Made by a program: the position numbers and the translations under genes. This document shows positions 1-9,568 of a stretch of 64,000 bases of DNA, in pieces. The notes beneath the pieces are model-generated. The model was not told the DNA's origin and searched no databases. It saw only the letters and a list, made by a program, of their open reading frames with translations. The stretch spans positions 124,001 to 188,000 of the forward strand of contig NZ_RSED01000006.1 of NCBI RefSeq assembly GCF_003933735.1, in the 5' to 3' direction. Origin of the DNA: Aquabacterium soli. GTDB taxonomy: Bacteria > Pseudomonadota > Gammaproteobacteria > Burkholderiales > Burkholderiaceae_C. Each line of letters opens with the position of its first letter. Position 1 is the stretch's first letter.

Positions 1-200
1 TGTTCCAGCTCGCGCAACTGGCGTTGTTGCTCCTCCTGCTGGATGCGCTCGATCCGTTGCAGATCAGCGGCCGACTGCGCATGGGCGATGGGCGCCTGCA
101 TGACCAGCAAGGCGGCAGCCAACGCGGTGAGAGAAAGGGGGGAGGTGAAGACGGAGGAGACGCGATGCGCAGAGGACAGCGCAGAGACAGAACGTGTCAT
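1..200 (-). CDS. Secreted protein with Gln/Glu/Arg-rich N-terminus (partial, 5' end only)
   Basis: Only the first 66 codons are inside the window; the gene runs off the left edge. The ATG is at 198-200 on the minus strand. Residues 1-41 form a signal peptide with a basic start, the hydrophobic stretch LTALAAALLVM and an AHA cleavage site. The mature protein opens with a charged helix rich in Q, E and R (IQQEEQQRQLRELE). A plug-like helix of this kind after a Sec signal is seen in TpsB transporters (ShlB/FhaC family), which export partner proteins across the outer membrane, but many periplasmic coiled-coil proteins look the same. The family therefore stays open. It is divergent from the ABC exporter pair, across 199 bases of comparatively AT-rich sequence. 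Confidence 0.6.
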   Translation of the reverse strand, partial: MTRSVSALSSAHRVSSVFTSPLSLTALAAALLVMQAPIAHAQSAADLQRIERIQQEEQQRQLRELE

Positions 201-399
201 GGATCGTGACCGAAAACCTGAGGGTGACTAAGAAGGATCACGCGCCCGCTGAGCCAATGCAGCTGACGCTCCGAGGCTTATCGGCAGCGATTGGCACTTT
301 TTTAACTTTTGTAACGTCTTTCAGTTGTCCAGTAGTTCGCAAATTCGGCCATCTTTCCGTTCAAGCGAAGGTTGACGGCTTGGGCTATCGTTGCGCCCC

Positions 400-1328
<929 letters not shown>

Positions 1329-1332
<4 letters not shown>

Positions 1333-2090
1333 ACCTGCATGCCGTGCTCGCCATCTACAACTTCGAGATGGCCCGTACCTGGCGCACCCTGATGCAGAGC
1401 ATCTTCGCGCCCGTGATCTCCACCGCCCTCTACTTCGTGGTGTTCGGCTCGGCCATCGGCTCACGCATGCAGTCCATCGACGGCATCAGCTACGGCGCCT
1501 TCATCGTGCCCGGCCTGGTGATGCTGTCGCTGCTGACGCAGAGCATCTCCAACGCATCCTTCGGCATCTATTTCCCGCGCTTCACGGGCACGATCTACGA
1601 GCTGTTGTCGGCCCCCATCTCGACGATGGAGATCGTGCTGGCCTATGTGGGGGCGGCGGCCACCAAATCGCTGATCCTGGCGGCGATCATCCTGGCCACG
1701 GCAGGCTTCTTCGTGCCGCTGCGCATCGAGCACCCGGTGTGGATGATCCTGTTCCTGGTGCTCACGGCCGTCACCTTCAGCCTGCTGGGCTTCATCATCG
1801 GCATCTGGGCCGACGGCTTCGAGAAGCTGCAGGTGATCCCCCTGCTGATCATCACCCCGCTGACCTTCCTGGGAGGCAGCTTCTATTCCATCCACATGCT
1901 GCCGCCCTTCTGGCAGGCCGTGTCCATGGCCAACCCGGTGGTCTACCTGATCAGCGGTTTCAGGTGGAGCTTCTACGGCGTGGCCGACGTGGGCGTGGGC
2001 ATCAGCCTGGGCATGACGCTGGCCTTCATGGCGCTGTCGCTGGGCATCATCGCCTGGATCTTCAAGACGGGCTACCGGATCAAGAACTGA
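1329..2090 (+). CDS. ABC-2 type exporter, permease subunit
   Basis: A 253-residue inner-membrane permease starting at an ATG that overlaps the ATPase stop codon by four bases. It has the ABC-2 (YadH-like) pattern: a cytoplasmic start containing [10 protein letters not shown], then about six hydrophobic segments, with a conserved stretch ([16 protein letters not shown]) before the last two. The short basic tail ends KTGYRIKN. The pair would assemble as two ATPases and two permeases to move a substrate outward. Nothing in the sequence names the substrate. MurU follows four bases later, suggesting one transcript and perhaps a cell-envelope role, which is inference. Confidence 0.9.
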
Positions 2091-2094
2091 TCTA

Positions 2095-2823
2095 ATGCTG
2101 GGCATGCCCAACCTGCCTGCCCTCATCCTCGCCGCTGGCCGCGGTGAGCGCCTCAAACCGCTGACCGACCACACGCCCAAGCCCTTGATCCATGTGCGGG
2201 GCAAGCCGCTGATCGAGTGGCACCTGGAAGCGCTGGCGCGCGATGGCGTGCGCGAGGTGGTGATCAACACGGCCTGGCTGGAAGAGCGGTTCCCCGCCGC
2301 GCTGGGCGATGGCTCGCGCTGGGGGCTGCGCATCCGTTATTCGATGGAAGGCCGCGACCACGGCGGCGCGCTGGAAACCGCTGGCGGCATGGCCAAGGCC
2401 CTGCCGCTGCTGGGCGAAGCCTTCTGGTCGGTCTCGGGCGATGTGTTCGTGCCCGGCTTTCGCTTCGACCAGGCCGCCGCACGCCGCTTCCAGGAAGGCG
2501 AAGACTGGGGCCATCTCTGGCTGGTGCCCAACCCGCCGCACGTGCCGCTCGGTGATTTCGCCATCGACGACAAAGGGCGTGTGTTGCCCAAACACTTGGA
2601 AGCATTGCGTCCATGGACCTATGGCAACATTGCGCTGTACCGCCCCGCCATGGTGGACCACCTGGCCCCGGGCACCAAGGCCGCGCTGCGGCCCAGCATG
2701 GACCGCGCCATCGAACACGGCAGGCTGAGCGCCGAGACCTGGCCGGGCCCGTGGACCGATGTGGGCACGCCCGAGCGCCTGGCCTCCTTGAACGATCAAC
2801 CCACCGGTGTACCCGGCGCTTGA
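2095..2823 (+). CDS. murU: Sugar-phosphate nucleotidyltransferase, MurU-like
   Basis: A 242-residue nucleotidyltransferase with the N-terminal signature L-x2-G-x-G-x-R-x-x-PLT-x4-PKP (residues 12-30) that binds the NTP and metal. GKPLIEWHLEAL, VINTAWL, the ETAGG segment (residues 95-99) and the VSGDVF strand match MurU, N-acetylmuramate alpha-1-phosphate uridylyltransferase. MurU makes UDP-MurNAc in the peptidoglycan recycling route of Pseudomonas-like bacteria. Its usual partner, the sugar kinase AmgK, is not next to it here. A second ATG at 2104 is an equally possible start. A general glucose-1-phosphate nucleotidyltransferase is the alternative; the ETAGG and VINTAWL features favour MurU. 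Confidence 0.75.
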   Translation: MLGMPNLPALILAAGRGERLKPLTDHTPKPLIHVRGKPLIEWHLEALARDGVREVVINTAWLEERFPAALGDGSRWGLRIRYSMEGRDHGGALETAGGMAKALPLLGEAFWSVSGDVFVPGFRFDQAAARRFQEGEDWGHLWLVPNPPHVPLGDFAIDDKGRVLPKHLEALRPWTYGNIALYRPAMVDHLAPGTKAALRPSMDRAIEHGRLSAETWPGPWTDVGTPERLASLNDQPTGVPGA

Positions 2824-2853
2824 GCAGGCGTCTGCACCGATCCCTGCCGCCCC

Positions 2854-3300
2854 ATGCTCCATCCCGCCCCCTCCGATCAGCCCCCTGCCAGTGATGCACA
2901 AGCTGGCGGCATTGCCGGCCTGCACATCACCGCTGACCTCAGCGGCTGCTCACCCGACAACCCCTGGATGACGCAATGGGGCACGCTGCGGGCCGCCTGC
3001 CTGGAAGAAGTGCGTCAGGCAGGCCTGAGCGCCGTGGGCGAGCTGTTTCATGCCTTCTCGCCAGCCAAGCCCGGGCAATTGGCGGGCATCACCGGCATGG
3101 TGCTGCTGGCCGAATCGCACCTGGCGGTGCACACCTGGCCCGAATCAGGCCACGTGACACTGGATGTGTTCGTGTGCAATGCGCTGTCCGACCACCGCGA
3201 GCAGGCCCGTGCCCTGGTCGACGCGCTGGTGCGGGGCTTTCAACCCCTGACCGTGAACCGTCAGGCGGTAGAGCGCGGTCTGCCCCAGGCCAGCCGCTGA
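2854..3300 (+). CDS. speD: S-adenosylmethionine decarboxylase proenzyme (pyruvoyl type)
   Basis: This 148-residue proenzyme makes decarboxylated AdoMet, the aminopropyl donor for spermidine synthesis. The self-cleavage site is in AESHLAVHTWPE: Ser88 would become the pyruvoyl group after cleavage at Glu87-Ser88. His89, the HTWPE segment and the Cys in DVFVCNA fit the short SpeH/SpeD prokaryotic class. The N-terminus is about 20 residues longer than many homologues, so the true start could lie inside. The matching aminopropyltransferase is on the other strand at 5051-6649. The 3' end overlaps the convergent FAD oxidoreductase gene by 40 bases, so transcripts from the two sides are complementary there. 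Confidence 0.92.
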   Translation: MLHPAPSDQPPASDAQAGGIAGLHITADLSGCSPDNPWMTQWGTLRAACLEEVRQAGLSAVGELFHAFSPAKPGQLAGITGMVLLAESHLAVHTWPESGHVTLDVFVCNALSDHREQARALVDALVRGFQPLTVNRQAVERGLPQASR

Positions 3301-5051
3301 GGCGGCCCCTCGGCACGCAGCACCTGGCGGGCCGCGCGCACGCCGTGCGTGAAGGCCTCTTCGAACACCGAGTAGGCCGACAGGTCGGCATGCGCCCAAT
3401 GCAGGCGGCTGTGGCGCGAGGACTCGCCATCGGCCAACGCCGCCAGAGCCGGATGCCCCCGCAGACCAGGCACAGGAATCGCCATGGCGTGTCCCCAACG
3501 CATCAGGTCGATGCGCTGCAGCTTGTCCGGCAGATCGGGGTGCACACGGGCCAGGTCATCGACCACCCGCTGGGCCCACCAGCGCCACGGCTGTGACCAC
3601 AGAAGGCCGCGGTGGTGATGCTCTGCCTGCACATCTCGGCCACCCAGCGCCCAGTAGTGCGTCAACACCACAGGCGCGCCCGATGGCGGTGGATCCAGGT
3701 GCTGATGCCGTGCGTTGACATAGCCCAGCGAGGGTTCTGGCAACGACGCGGGGCCATGGGGCGCATAAGCGACGTTGTCCCACGAGAGCGGTGCCCCCTG
3801 GCGCTCGATCAGGGGCTCACGCAAGGCCAGGTTGCTCACCAGCCAAGGCGCATAGCGCAGCAAGGGCAGCACAGCCTTCAGCGGGGCCGGAGGTGCGGGC
3901 AGCAAGCGACCGGCCACCATCAGCGGCGCGGCCATCACCACGCGGCGTGCGATGAAGCGCTCGGGGCGGTTCCGGCGCACCGACCAAGTGTCCACCACCA
4001 CCTCGGTGCGTGATGGCGTGACGGCCAGTGCCACCGTGGCGGGGTGCAAGCGGTCACCCAGGCCGTGGGCCAGGCGGCGCACCAGCCATGCATTGCCTTC
4101 GGGCCAGGTCAGCACAGCATCCGGGTCGCCGTGGCCCCCGCTGGCGGCGAGCTCGACATGGCGGCTGGCGAAGTACTGCAGCCCAGCCCAGGCCGACACA
4201 CGGGCAGAACCCGCGCCATAGTCGTCGCGGCAGGCGTAATCCAGGGCCCAGCGCAAGCCGGGGTCGTCCAGCCCACGCCCATCGAGCCAATGGTCGAAGG
4301 TGATCGCATCCAGCGCGGCCAGCCCGGGGTTCCACGGACGGCGCACGGTGGGCATGGCGAAGCCCAGTTGCTGGCGCAATGCCTGCACCTCGCGCTGGAA
4401 GCGTTGGTGCTGCGCATGCGTCTGGGCACCTGCAGGCAGCAAGCCTTCCTGCCAATGACCGGGCCAGTAGCTGCCGGACTGTTGATCGGCCGTCTCGGGC
4501 ACGAACAAGCGCTCTTGGGGGCTGTGGCACAGATGTCGCTCATCGCCTACCCAGCGGCCCTGCTGCCGCCGGATCACTCCCTGGCTTTCGAGCCATTGCG
4601 CCACCTCGTGCGCGTCCTCGCCAGGCACGGGCAGGTAGTGCGCGCCCAGCGGGCAGGGCTGGCCCATCAGCACATGGCCTCGGGCGTTGCCCCCGGGTTG
4701 GTCTTCCAGGTCCAGCACGGCCAGGTCGTCCAGGCCGTTGTCCTGCAGCACCCGGGCGGCGGCCAGACCGGCGATGCCGCCCCCGACCACCAGGGTGTGC
4801 ACCCGCCGTGTGAAGACCACTCGGCCGCCGGGCTTCCATCGGCCGTCACGCCAGGCATGGCCGCGTTCGGCGTGCTGGCCCAGCCACCCGCCCTCGAGAT
4901 CGTCCTTCAACGGCAGTGCCACCGCCCCGTTCGCCGTGGCGCCACGGGGACCACAGCCAGGCAAGGCGGCGGCGCTGGCCAGGGCACTCGCGCCCCAGCC
5001 CAGCCAGCCGCGGCGTGACCAGGTCAGCACGGGGCGGTCTGGGCCGGCCAT
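3261..5051 (-). CDS. Tat-signal FAD-dependent amine-oxidase-like oxidoreductase
   Basis: A 596-residue flavoprotein. The N-terminus carries a twin-arginine motif (WSRRGWLGWG, residues 11-20), a hydrophobic stretch and a Cys in LPGCG that could be lipidated, although Pro in the lipobox is unusual. Residues 90-95 (GGGIAG) begin the FAD Rossmann fold, followed by an acidic strand end and QPGGNARG, as in the flavin monoamine oxidase/NAD(P)-binding Rossmann superfamily. The start ATG shares one base with the stop of the spermidine synthase gene upstream (TGATG). From context I infer a periplasmic oxidase acting on polyamines or a related amine; no substrate residue proves this. The 3' end runs 40 bases into speD on the other strand. 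Confidence 0.8.
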   Translation of the reverse strand: MAGPDRPVLTWSRRGWLGWGASALASAAALPGCGPRGATANGAVALPLKDDLEGGWLGQHAERGHAWRDGRWKPGGRVVFTRRVHTLVVGGGIAGLAAARVLQDNGLDDLAVLDLEDQPGGNARGHVLMGQPCPLGAHYLPVPGEDAHEVAQWLESQGVIRRQQGRWVGDERHLCHSPQERLFVPETADQQSGSYWPGHWQEGLLPAGAQTHAQHQRFQREVQALRQQLGFAMPTVRRPWNPGLAALDAITFDHWLDGRGLDDPGLRWALDYACRDDYGAGSARVSAWAGLQYFASRHVELAASGGHGDPDAVLTWPEGNAWLVRRLAHGLGDRLHPATVALAVTPSRTEVVVDTWSVRRNRPERFIARRVVMAAPLMVAGRLLPAPPAPLKAVLPLLRYAPWLVSNLALREPLIERQGAPLSWDNVAYAPHGPASLPEPSLGYVNARHQHLDPPPSGAPVVLTHYWALGGRDVQAEHHHRGLLWSQPWRWWAQRVVDDLARVHPDLPDKLQRIDLMRWGHAMAIPVPGLRGHPALAALADGESSRHSRLHWAHADLSAYSVFEEAFTHGVRAARQVLRAEGPPQRLAWGRPRSTA

Positions 5052-6649
5052 CAGCGCACCTGCCCCCACTCTTCTTCGAAGGTGTGCACCAGGCCCTGGC
5101 TGCTCAGGCGGTTGGGCTCGGTCGGCACACGTGCCATGTCGGGCGGAAACACGAACAGCCCCGGCAACACTGAAGGTGACAGGAAGCGCAAGCCCTGAGG
5201 CAAGCCGGCCTGCCAATGGGCTGGTGCGCGCCAGGGCCGCCGGTGGGCCAGCACGAAGCCCCACTCTCCGAAGCTGGGCACATGCGCGTGGTAGGGCGTG
5301 GCGCTCAGGCCCACGGCCTCCAGCGTGTTCACCACCGTCCAGAAGCTCTTGCGCGCGATCAAAGGTGAGGTGGTCTGGACCACGGCATAACCCCCGGCGG
5401 ACAGGTGATGGTCCAGCAAGGCATAGAAGGTGGTGGTGTAGAGCTTGCCGATGGCATGGTTGGTCGGATCCGGAAAATCAACGATGATCACATCGAAAAC
5501 TTCGTCGTGCCGGTCCAGCCAGGTAAAGGCATCGGCATTGACCACACGCACCTTGGGTGAGCGCAAGGCGCCACCATTGAGCGCCACCAGGCGCTCATCC
5601 TGGCCGAACAGGCGCGTCATGGCCGGGTCCAGTTCGATCAGCGTCACCTGCTGCACCGACGGGTGGCGCAGCACCTCGCGCACCGCCATGCCGTCGCCAC
5701 CGCCCAGCACCAGCACGCGCCGCGGGGCGCCATGGGCCGTCATCACTGGATGCACCAGAGCCTCGTGGTAGCGGTACTCATCACGGGACGAGAACTGCAG
5801 GTTGCCATTGAGGTAGAGCTTGGTCGCGCCATGCCCGTGCGTGAGCACGATGCGCTGGTAGGGCGAATCCAGCCGCTGCACGATGCCTTCGCCGTAGAAG
5901 CGGTCTTCGGCCCAGCTGGTGAGCGGCTGCGCGCCGGCCATGGCCGCGCCCAGCACCAGCGCCACCAGCGCACAGGCCAGCGCGTGCGCTCGCCAGGTGC
6001 GCAGTTCGGCGCGGAACAGCCACAGGGCCCAGGCCGCCACCGCCACGTTCAGCAAGCCGAAGAACACGCCCGTGCGGATCAGCCCCAGGTGCGGCACCAG
6101 CAGCAGCGGAAAGGCCAGCGACACGGCCAACGCCCCCAGGTAATCGAAGGTCAGCACCTCGGACACCAGGTCCTTGAGCGCATAGCGCTGGCTGAACTGG
6201 CGCTTGAGGATGCGCATCACCAGCGGGATCTCCAGCCCCACCAGGATGCCGATCAGCAGCACCATGACATACAGCAGTACCCTGAAGGTCCCCATGGCCG
6301 AGGCGGGCAGCAGGCTGTGCGCCACGAACAAGGTCGCCGGCATCAGGCCGCCGACCAGGCCCACCATCAGCTCGATGCGCAGGAAGTGCGCCACCAGCTG
6401 GCGCTCGAGATAGCGCGATAACCATGAGCCCACGCCCATGGCGAACAGATAGGTGCCGATGATGGTAGAGAACTGCAGGACGGAGTCGCCCAGCAGGTAG
6501 CTGGCCAGGCTGCCCGCGGCCAGTTCGTAGACCAGCCCGCAGGCCGCCACCACGAACACCGAGACCAGCAGCACCACCTCGGCCGGGCTCACGCGCCCGC
6601 CCTGCCCCTCTTGCGGGTGGGGCACGGCATGGGCAGCGGTGTCAGCCAT
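5051..6649 (-). CDS. speE: Membrane-embedded spermidine synthase (polyamine aminopropyltransferase)
   Basis: A 532-residue two-part protein. Roughly residues 20-215 hold six or seven membrane segments. From about residue 230 on it is an aminopropyltransferase: GGGDGMA near 316-322 binds decarboxylated AdoMet, LIELDP ends the second strand, NADAF follows, and VDFPDPTN carries the acidic DxxDP element that positions the amine acceptor. This long form is about twice the size of the soluble SpeE enzyme. The ATG at 6647-6649 lies eight bases inside the end of the DUF350 gene. It likely transfers an aminopropyl group to putrescine or a similar amine at the inner face of the membrane, using the product of speD. 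Confidence 0.88.
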   Translation of the reverse strand: MADTAAHAVPHPQEGQGGRVSPAEVVLLVSVFVVAACGLVYELAAGSLASYLLGDSVLQFSTIIGTYLFAMGVGSWLSRYLERQLVAHFLRIELMVGLVGGLMPATLFVAHSLLPASAMGTFRVLLYVMVLLIGILVGLEIPLVMRILKRQFSQRYALKDLVSEVLTFDYLGALAVSLAFPLLLVPHLGLIRTGVFFGLLNVAVAAWALWLFRAELRTWRAHALACALVALVLGAAMAGAQPLTSWAEDRFYGEGIVQRLDSPYQRIVLTHGHGATKLYLNGNLQFSSRDEYRYHEALVHPVMTAHGAPRRVLVLGGGDGMAVREVLRHPSVQQVTLIELDPAMTRLFGQDERLVALNGGALRSPKVRVVNADAFTWLDRHDEVFDVIIVDFPDPTNHAIGKLYTTTFYALLDHHLSAGGYAVVQTTSPLIARKSFWTVVNTLEAVGLSATPYHAHVPSFGEWGFVLAHRRPWRAPAHWQAGLPQGLRFLSPSVLPGLFVFPPDMARVPTEPNRLSSQGLVHTFEEEWGQVR

Positions 6650-6866
6650 GGATGGCCGCAGCCACGATCTGCCCGATGGCCAGGCACATGGCCGCCACCA
6701 CGATGGCCAGGGCCACGTTCTTCTTCTCGACGATCTCGCCCCACAGGTCGTAGGGCGTGAGCTTGTCAACGATGATGAAGCACAGCCAGAAAAGGGCCAC
6801 GCCGATCAGCGCGAAAACGATGGAGCCGATGAAGACGCCGGGCTTGAGCCAATCAAGTTCGAACAT
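6642..6866 (-). CDS. DUF350 family small membrane protein
   Basis: A 74-residue membrane protein with two or three hydrophobic segments (IGSIVFALIGVALFWLCFII and AIVVAAMCLAIGQIVAAAI) separated by a short polar loop with DKLTPYD and EKKN. This is the compact DUF350 pattern, also found in E. coli YjfL next to a glutathionylspermidine synthase-like gene. I choose the ATG at 6864-6866 because AAAGGA lies six bases upstream; an upstream in-frame start at 6893 would add nine residues without a clear ribosome binding site. Its biochemical role is unknown. It overlaps the start of the membrane spermidine synthase, which argues that the two are made together. Confidence 0.85.
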   Translation of the reverse strand: MFELDWLKPGVFIGSIVFALIGVALFWLCFIIVDKLTPYDLWGEIVEKKNVALAIVVAAMCLAIGQIVAAAIHG

Positions 6867-6925
6867 GGAAATTCCTTTCGGGATCGTCGTCAACCGTTGT
6901 GGGGATTCTGCGCCTCAAGCGCCGT

Positions 6926-8512
6926 TCATTTGTGAGAGCCGCCGCTGTCATAGCCGCCCCACGAACTGCCATGCGATCCGCCCCAGCTGCCGCCGCTGCT
7001 GCCCGCGCGCTGGGTGCACTGGCTGTACTCATAGCTCGCCGCGCCATAGGTGTCCCGCACGCGGTTGCAGTCACGCCCATCGCCACAGCGCGACAGCATC
7101 ACCACCAGCACGATCACCAACAGGATCAACAGCCAGCCGGTCTTGCCCGACCACCACGAACCCGACGCGCCCGCATCGCGCTTGAAGGCCGCGGCCTGGT
7201 CAGGCTTGATGCCGAAGGCGCCCATCACAGCCTTGGCATCCAGGATCTGACCGGCCGACCAGGTGATCTCCTGCCCCGTCTGCTCGCGGTTCAGGAGCAG
7301 GCGAGCCTTGGACCCCGCTCCGGCGTAGTCGGTGTTCAGGCTGCGCTGATCGCGGCGGACGCGCCAGTAGAACTCACCGATCACATAGGTGGTCTTGGCG
7401 GTGTAGGTGTACTTCTTGCGGTAGGTCACGCCCTTGAACACGGCCGATGCGGATTGCGACGAGGGCACGCCGGTGACGGGCCGGACCACGCTCCAACCAT
7501 CCTCGGCATCGACCAGGAAGGCAAAGCCCCGCTGCTGGTTGTAGAGCAGGTACTCGCGCCAGAAGGTCTGTTCGTCATCGCCGCCGGGCTCGTCACAGCG
7601 CTCCTGGTAACCCACCACCTGCCAGCTGTCGGCCTTGCCCGAGCCATCCGCATCGAGCACGCCCGAGCGGCCCATCGGGATCAAGGGCTCGAGGCCGTTG
7701 TCCTGCGCGTAGTGCGCCAGGCCTGTGCCCTCATCCCTCTTGGAGATGTCGACCACCGATTTGCACGACCCGCACACGATGGACAGGCTCTGGCCCAGCC
7801 GCGGCGCGAGGGGTGCGCCACAGTTCGGGCACTCGATCCCGGCGCTTTTGATCGGCGCTTCTGCAGGCCCCTCGCGCAGGCCGTGCAAAGCCAGGTCGGG
7901 CAGGGACACGGCGCTACCGATGAAGCGCCTGGGCGGCTTTTCTGTGTCGTCGAGCGACAGCACCTGGCCCTGCGTGTCGCGCAATTCCACCACCGTGCCT
8001 GTCTGCGCGAAATCGGGCACGAAGGCTAGTTCGCCCTCGGCCGCCTGCACGCGCGCGCTGACGCTGGAGGCCACCACCCACGGCGCCTGATCGATGAACA
8101 AGGTCACCCCGGGGGGCGTGCGCGCCCAGTTCTCGGGCAAGGCAGACCGCGCAGGCTGCTCGAAGGCGAACACATGCTGGCCGTTGTCCTCGCTCAACCA
8201 GCCGGATCGGCCGTTGTCGAACAAGGCGTGCCACTCGTTCCACACGCCCTCGTCGTAAGCCATCTGCACGCGGCCGACCAGCGTGAACGGTTCACCCTGG
8301 TAGCGGCCGGCCACGCCCAGTTGCAGCGGGCTATGGTCGTCGAACAGATGCGCCGTCTGGCCGATCCGCCTGAGCGTGTCGCCGTCGCGCAGCAGCGTGC
8401 TGCGGCAATAACTGCACACCGCCATGGGCGACGCGGCCGAGCGGAACTCGACCGGCGCACCACAGAAGGAACACAGCGCGCGCCAGGCGCGCTGCGGCGT
8501 CGGATCAACCAT
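6926..8512 (-). CDS. DUF4178 protein with two zinc ribbons and a C-terminal membrane anchor
   Basis: A 528-residue protein. It starts with a CxxC-x15-CxxC zinc ribbon (CSFCGAP ... CSYC, near residues 14-35), followed by a DUF4178-type domain around VGRVQMAYDEG. A second ribbon (CPNCGAP ... CGSC) sits near 224-251, followed by another DUF4178-like unit. Near residue 470 is one hydrophobic segment (WLLILLVIVLVVML), and the last 30 residues are a Gly/Ser/Trp-rich tail ending GGYDSGGSHK. DUF4178 proteins recur with SPFH, DUF350 and polyamine genes; their activity is unknown. It begins 18 bases after the SPFH gene. The tail probably faces the periplasm if the bulk of the protein is cytoplasmic. 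Confidence 0.85.
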   Translation of the reverse strand: MVDPTPQRAWRALCSFCGAPVEFRSAASPMAVCSYCRSTLLRDGDTLRRIGQTAHLFDDHSPLQLGVAGRYQGEPFTLVGRVQMAYDEGVWNEWHALFDNGRSGWLSEDNGQHVFAFEQPARSALPENWARTPPGVTLFIDQAPWVVASSVSARVQAAEGELAFVPDFAQTGTVVELRDTQGQVLSLDDTEKPPRRFIGSAVSLPDLALHGLREGPAEAPIKSAGIECPNCGAPLAPRLGQSLSIVCGSCKSVVDISKRDEGTGLAHYAQDNGLEPLIPMGRSGVLDADGSGKADSWQVVGYQERCDEPGGDDEQTFWREYLLYNQQRGFAFLVDAEDGWSVVRPVTGVPSSQSASAVFKGVTYRKKYTYTAKTTYVIGEFYWRVRRDQRSLNTDYAGAGSKARLLLNREQTGQEITWSAGQILDAKAVMGAFGIKPDQAAAFKRDAGASGSWWSGKTGWLLILLVIVLVVMLSRCGDGRDCNRVRDTYGAASYEYSQCTQRAGSSGGSWGGSHGSSWGGYDSGGSHK

Positions 8513-8530
8513 GGAAATGCAGGGCGGGCG

Positions 8531-9568
8531 TCAGACCAGCTTCTTGAGCAGCTCGGCCTTCTTGGTGCTGAACTCGTCTTCCGTCAGGATGCCCTTGGCC
8601 TTGAGGTCGGCCAGCTTCTCGAGCGTGGCCATGACCTCGTCGGGCTTGAGCGGTACCACCGCAGGCGCAGGCACCGCGGGCTGACCACCTTGCAGACCCT
8701 GCTGGATGGACTGGGCCATCACCTGGCCCAGCGCCAGGCCTGCGCCCAGGCCAGCCGCATCACCGGCCACCGAACCACCTGCCCCCCCGGCTCCCGCCGC
8801 CAGCGTTGGCATGGCCTGCGCCGTCTGGTACTGCATGAACTTGCCCATGTCGTTGCCGACCATGCCCATGCCGATGCGCTGGTCGAGGATCTTCTGCAGC
8901 TCTTCGGGCAAGGACACGTTCTGCACGGTCACGCCTTCCAGTTGCAGGCCGATGGCCTCGAAGGCTGGCGATGTGGCCAGGTGCAGGGCCTTGGCAAAGG
9001 CCACCTGGTTGGCGGCCAGGTCCAGGAAGGGCACGCCGCTCTGCGCCACCGCATCGCTGATGTGCTGCAGCATCAGCCCCCGCAGCTGGCCGTCCAGATC
9101 GGCCATGGTGTAGACCTCGCGCGTGCCGGACACCTCGGTGTGGAACTTGCGCGGATCGACCAGGCGAAGGCTGTAGTTGCCGAAGGCGCGCAGACGCACG
9201 GCACCGAAATCCTTGTCGCGCAGGGTGATGGGCTGGGCAGTGCCCCAGCGCATGTCCAGCTGCTGGCGCGTGCTGAAGAAATACACATCGCTCTTGAACG
9301 GCGAGGCGAACAGCTTGTCCCAGTTCTTCAGGTTGGTCAGCACGGGCAGCGTCTGCGTGGTCAGCCGGTGCGTGCCGGGGCCGAACAGGTCGGCCACCTG
9401 GCCTTCGTTGACAAACAGCGCCAGTTGCGACTCACGCACCACCAGGGTCGCGCCGTTCTGGATTTCACGGTCCTGGAACGGATAGCGCCAGGCCAGCACG
9501 CCATCGGTGGACTCCGTCCACTCGATGACGTCAATGAACTGCTTCTTGATGAAATCCATCAAAGCCAT
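8531..9568 (-). CDS. SPFH-domain protein with C-terminal SHOCT motif (YdjI / virion-core-like)
   Basis: A 345-residue protein and the first gene of the minus-strand polyamine/membrane operon. Residues about 35-235 form an SPFH/band-7-like domain of the YdjI type, with VRESQLALFVNEGQVADLFGPG near the start. A Gly/Ala-rich linker (265-300) leads to a SHOCT-like helical hairpin at the C-terminus (LADLKAKGILTEDEFSTKKAELLKKL). No signal peptide or clear membrane segment is present, so it likely coats the cytoplasmic face of the membrane as an oligomer. AAGGGA lies upstream of the ATG at 9566-9568. Relatives in Bacillus work next to PspA-like membrane-stress proteins; no PspA gene is in this cluster. 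Confidence 0.85.
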   Translation of the reverse strand: MALMDFIKKQFIDVIEWTESTDGVLAWRYPFQDREIQNGATLVVRESQLALFVNEGQVADLFGPGTHRLTTQTLPVLTNLKNWDKLFASPFKSDVYFFSTRQQLDMRWGTAQPITLRDKDFGAVRLRAFGNYSLRLVDPRKFHTEVSGTREVYTMADLDGQLRGLMLQHISDAVAQSGVPFLDLAANQVAFAKALHLATSPAFEAIGLQLEGVTVQNVSLPEELQKILDQRIGMGMVGNDMGKFMQYQTAQAMPTLAAGAGGAGGSVAGDAAGLGAGLALGQVMAQSIQQGLQGGQPAVPAPAVVPLKPDEVMATLEKLADLKAKGILTEDEFSTKKAELLKKLV

